The position numbers and the translations under genes are program-made. DNA of 8,462 nucleotides, from the NCBI GenBank assembly GCA_019308645.1, contig JAFDHR010000083.1, positions 1-8,462 of the forward strand. Direction: 5' to 3'. A model generated the notes under the pieces. That model had not been told where the DNA came from. It was given only the letters and a program-made list of their open reading frames with translations, and did no database searches. Positions within the stretch are counted from its first letter, which is position 1; the number at the start of each line of letters is the position of its first letter. The DNA is from Deltaproteobacteria bacterium. Its GTDB lineage: Bacteria > Desulfobacterota > DSM-4660 > Desulfatiglandales > B25-G16. Shown one piece after another: positions 7,326 through 8,462 of this stretch.

Positions 7326-8348
7326 TTAGTATTTCCCGAATTTTCTGGCAGCATCCATGAACCACTGGATTTTTTCTGGTGGTGCAATCCCTGGAACTTC
7401 ACACCCAGAGGCGAGGATGAAGCCACTATCAGGGGCAGCCATATCAATACAGTCTTTAACCGCCCTTTCCATATCATCCTTGTTATCTGATAAAAATAGA
7501 TTTGTACCTACATTGCCAATAACAACAGCCTTCCCTCTTGCAACCTCAACTGCCTTGGCCAGATTTGTAGGCTCATCAACACTTATTGCCGCTGCTCCTG
7601 TTTCTACCATCTCTTCCAGGATGGGGTCTGCATAGCCTCAGATATGCAAGGTGCAGCCAATGCGTTCCTCCTTCAATCTCCCTATTGCCTTTTTGTGATA
7701 TGGCAAAACAAACTCCCTATACATCTTTGGAGAGATAAGGCTAGTCGAGGCTGGTGCCTCTGAATAACTCATACCTGCTCCAGTTGAAGGGATTGCCAAT
7801 CCAAACCGGATAGCCACCTCTGTGGTTAATCCCATCAGTTCATGAACGTAGGCAGGGTCTTTCATTGCATCCCTTATCAGTTCACTGGCACCCCTTAGAT
7901 TAATGGCAATAGTCCATGGCCCGGCAATAACTGCCCCAACGCTAGAATCAGTTACAGCATCCTTTATCATCTTACATGATTCCATATAATCAGGCAGCCT
8001 TCCGTCTTTATAAGGGTCAGGTACGGAGAGGCTATTCAATTTTCCTTTATCTTCGAGAGCCAGCTTTTTGGATATACACATTCCATTCTCTGGGAATTTA
8101 AGCTCATTTCCCATGGCCTCTGCCTCCATGAGCAAATTTCCCATGACTACAATAATGTCAGGCCTGTATCTCTCATAGGCGGCTATCTCTGAGTCGGCAA
8201 GTTTCTGTTTGTCTGTAAGAAACTCTTTTATACTAATGCCAGTCAGCTGTGAGGTAAACTGGCCTAATATAGGATATGCTGGAACTACATCGGCATACTC
8301 TCTTTTAAATGCAGCCTTAACCCTTTTCCTTCCGTTGTATGTATTCAT
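7326..8348 (-). CDS. UroD/MtaA-family methyltransferase, probable selenoprotein (in-frame TGA)
   Basis: Two open stretches (8348-7641 and 7637-7326) lie in the same frame and are separated by one TGA. Together they make a 340-residue UroD/MtaA-family protein, matching the 345-residue paralogue in the same operon. The TGA is residue 237 in LHI(TGA)GYADPILEEM; the paralogue reads LHICGSTDSIIEEM. It therefore replaces the first zinc-ligand cysteine of the His-x-Cys...Cys site, while H235 and the distal C316 (ASGCEVP) are kept. The 103 codons after the TGA have no other stop and retain family features, so this does not look like decay. A SECIS-like hairpin follows. The start at 8348 (MNTYNGRKRVKAAF) has GGAGG 5 bases upstream; the in-frame ATG at 8408 has no support. 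Selenocysteine is the favoured reading. A point-mutated pseudogene or a sequencing error (TGC/TGT to TGA) remains possible. It is likely the methyltransferase I, first gene of the operon. Confidence 0.8.
7607..7624 (-). promoter_or_regulatory. SECIS-like hairpin downstream of the in-frame TGA
   Basis: On the minus strand, CCATCC (7624-7619) can pair with GAGATGG (7613-7607) as a 6-bp stem with one bulged A. The apical loop is TGGAA (7618-7614). The stem begins 13 bases and the loop 19 bases after the TGA. Bacterial SECIS elements lie just downstream of the UGA in the coding region, with a short apical loop bearing G in its first two positions and often a bulge, so geometry fits. Caution: the Cys paralogue has a weaker 4-bp A/T-rich stem in the same place, so coding constraint explains part of this. 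Confidence 0.5.
7638..7640 (-). other. In-frame TGA, candidate selenocysteine codon (residue 237)
   Basis: The plus strand reads TCA, giving TGA in frame between CAT ATC and GGC TAT. TGA also ends the activator gene (in the ATGA overlap at 2028-2031) and the tetR gene (218-220), so it is used as a normal stop nearby and general reassignment of TGA is unlikely. Position-specific recoding to selenocysteine is the simplest explanation that keeps the protein functional. Confidence 0.72.
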
Positions 8349-8462
8349 GCTTTCCTCCAAAGATATAGTGAATGTCATTAGTCGATAGTTACGCCTGAGA
8401 CGGATCACTTGTAAATAAGTCTAATAGCCGGTAAGTTCCAGATTTAACCAATGACCAATGAC
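8349..8462. other. Operon leader and right margin
   Basis: These 114 bases upstream of the first operon gene hold its ribosome site but no convincing -35/-10 pair, and no copy of the dyad boxes found in front of tetR. The edge carries CCAATGA CCAATGA C (8448-8462), the start of a possible 7-bp tandem repeat cut by the window. The operon promoter may lie in this stretch or beyond the edge. Confidence 0.45.
8354..8358 (-). promoter_or_regulatory. Ribosome binding site deciding the start of the first operon gene
   Basis: GGAGG (8358-8354, minus strand) followed by AAAGC and ATG (8348) fixes the start of the TGA-containing methyltransferase at MNTYNG, where the UroD-family alignment also begins. 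The longer reading from 8408 adds 20 residues with no family similarity. Confidence 0.85.

Noticed and set aside
7326..7610. Separate small protein starting at the Met at 7610
   Set aside because: It is in the same frame as the upstream stretch, has no ribosome site, starts in mid-fold and carries the distal zinc cysteine of the UroD-type barrel. It is the C-terminal part of the TGA-containing gene.
7638..7640. General reassignment of TGA (alternative genetic code)
   Set aside because: Accepted genes in the window use TGA as their natural end (ATGA overlap at 2028-2031; tetR end at 218-220), and no other in-frame TGA interrupts a gene.
8349..8408. Longer N-terminus for the first operon gene (start at 8408)
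   Set aside because: There is no Shine-Dalgarno, and the extra 20 residues are not family-like. GGAGG sits 5 bases before the ATG at 8348, where family similarity begins.
8349..8462. Sigma70 promoter for the operon
   Set aside because: TTGGTT and TTACAA candidates lack a convincing -10 at proper spacing, so nothing better than chance was found.

Overview
The window looks like accessory chromosome from a strictly anaerobic bacterium. A sulfate-reducer-like or acetogen-like lineage such as Desulfobacterota is my guess, based on gene content and protein style; nothing in the window fixes the taxonomy. Every supported gene lies on the minus strand, so transcription runs from right to left.

Five genes form a tight operon (about 8348 down to 994) for a corrinoid-dependent methyl transfer system. 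In transcription order they are: (1) a UroD/MtaA-family methyltransferase whose zinc-ligand cysteine codon is an in-frame TGA, best read as selenocysteine (7326-8348); (2) an MtrH-family methyltransferase, the likely methylcorrinoid:tetrahydrofolate (or pterin) step (6357-7307); (3) a B12-binding corrinoid protein with the DxHxxG motif (5614-6294); (4) an 1169-residue fusion in which a glutamate-synthase-small-subunit-like flavin/iron-sulfur NAD(P)H oxidoreductase sits inside the ASKHA half of a RACo-type corrinoid reductive activator (2028-5537); and (5) a second UroD/MtaA-family methyltransferase with the ordinary His-x-Cys...Cys zinc site (994-2031), joined to gene 4 by an ATGA overlap. The inferred scheme is that one or both UroD-type enzymes demethylate an unknown methyl donor onto the corrinoid protein. 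The MtrH-type enzyme then passes the methyl group to the folate pool. The fusion protein re-reduces inactivated Co(II) corrinoid with electrons drawn directly from NAD(P)H.

Downstream of the operon, after 143 bp, is a TetR-family regulator (218-850). The gap holds a sigma70-like promoter for tetR and an 18-bp-periodic array of four dyad boxes (869-940). The last box fills the spacer between -35 and -10, which suggests autoregulation. The left margin (1-217) carries no gene, but holds an inverted repeat (43-210) whose arms are built of 8-bp CACnAAG units. The right margin (8349-8462) holds the leader of the operon and the beginning of a CCAATGA heptamer repeat cut by the window edge.

The two most unusual points are the apparent selenocysteine at a zinc-ligand position of a corrinoid-system methyltransferase, with a Cys-containing paralogue in the same operon as an internal control, and the NAD(P)H oxidoreductase module inserted into a corrinoid activator.
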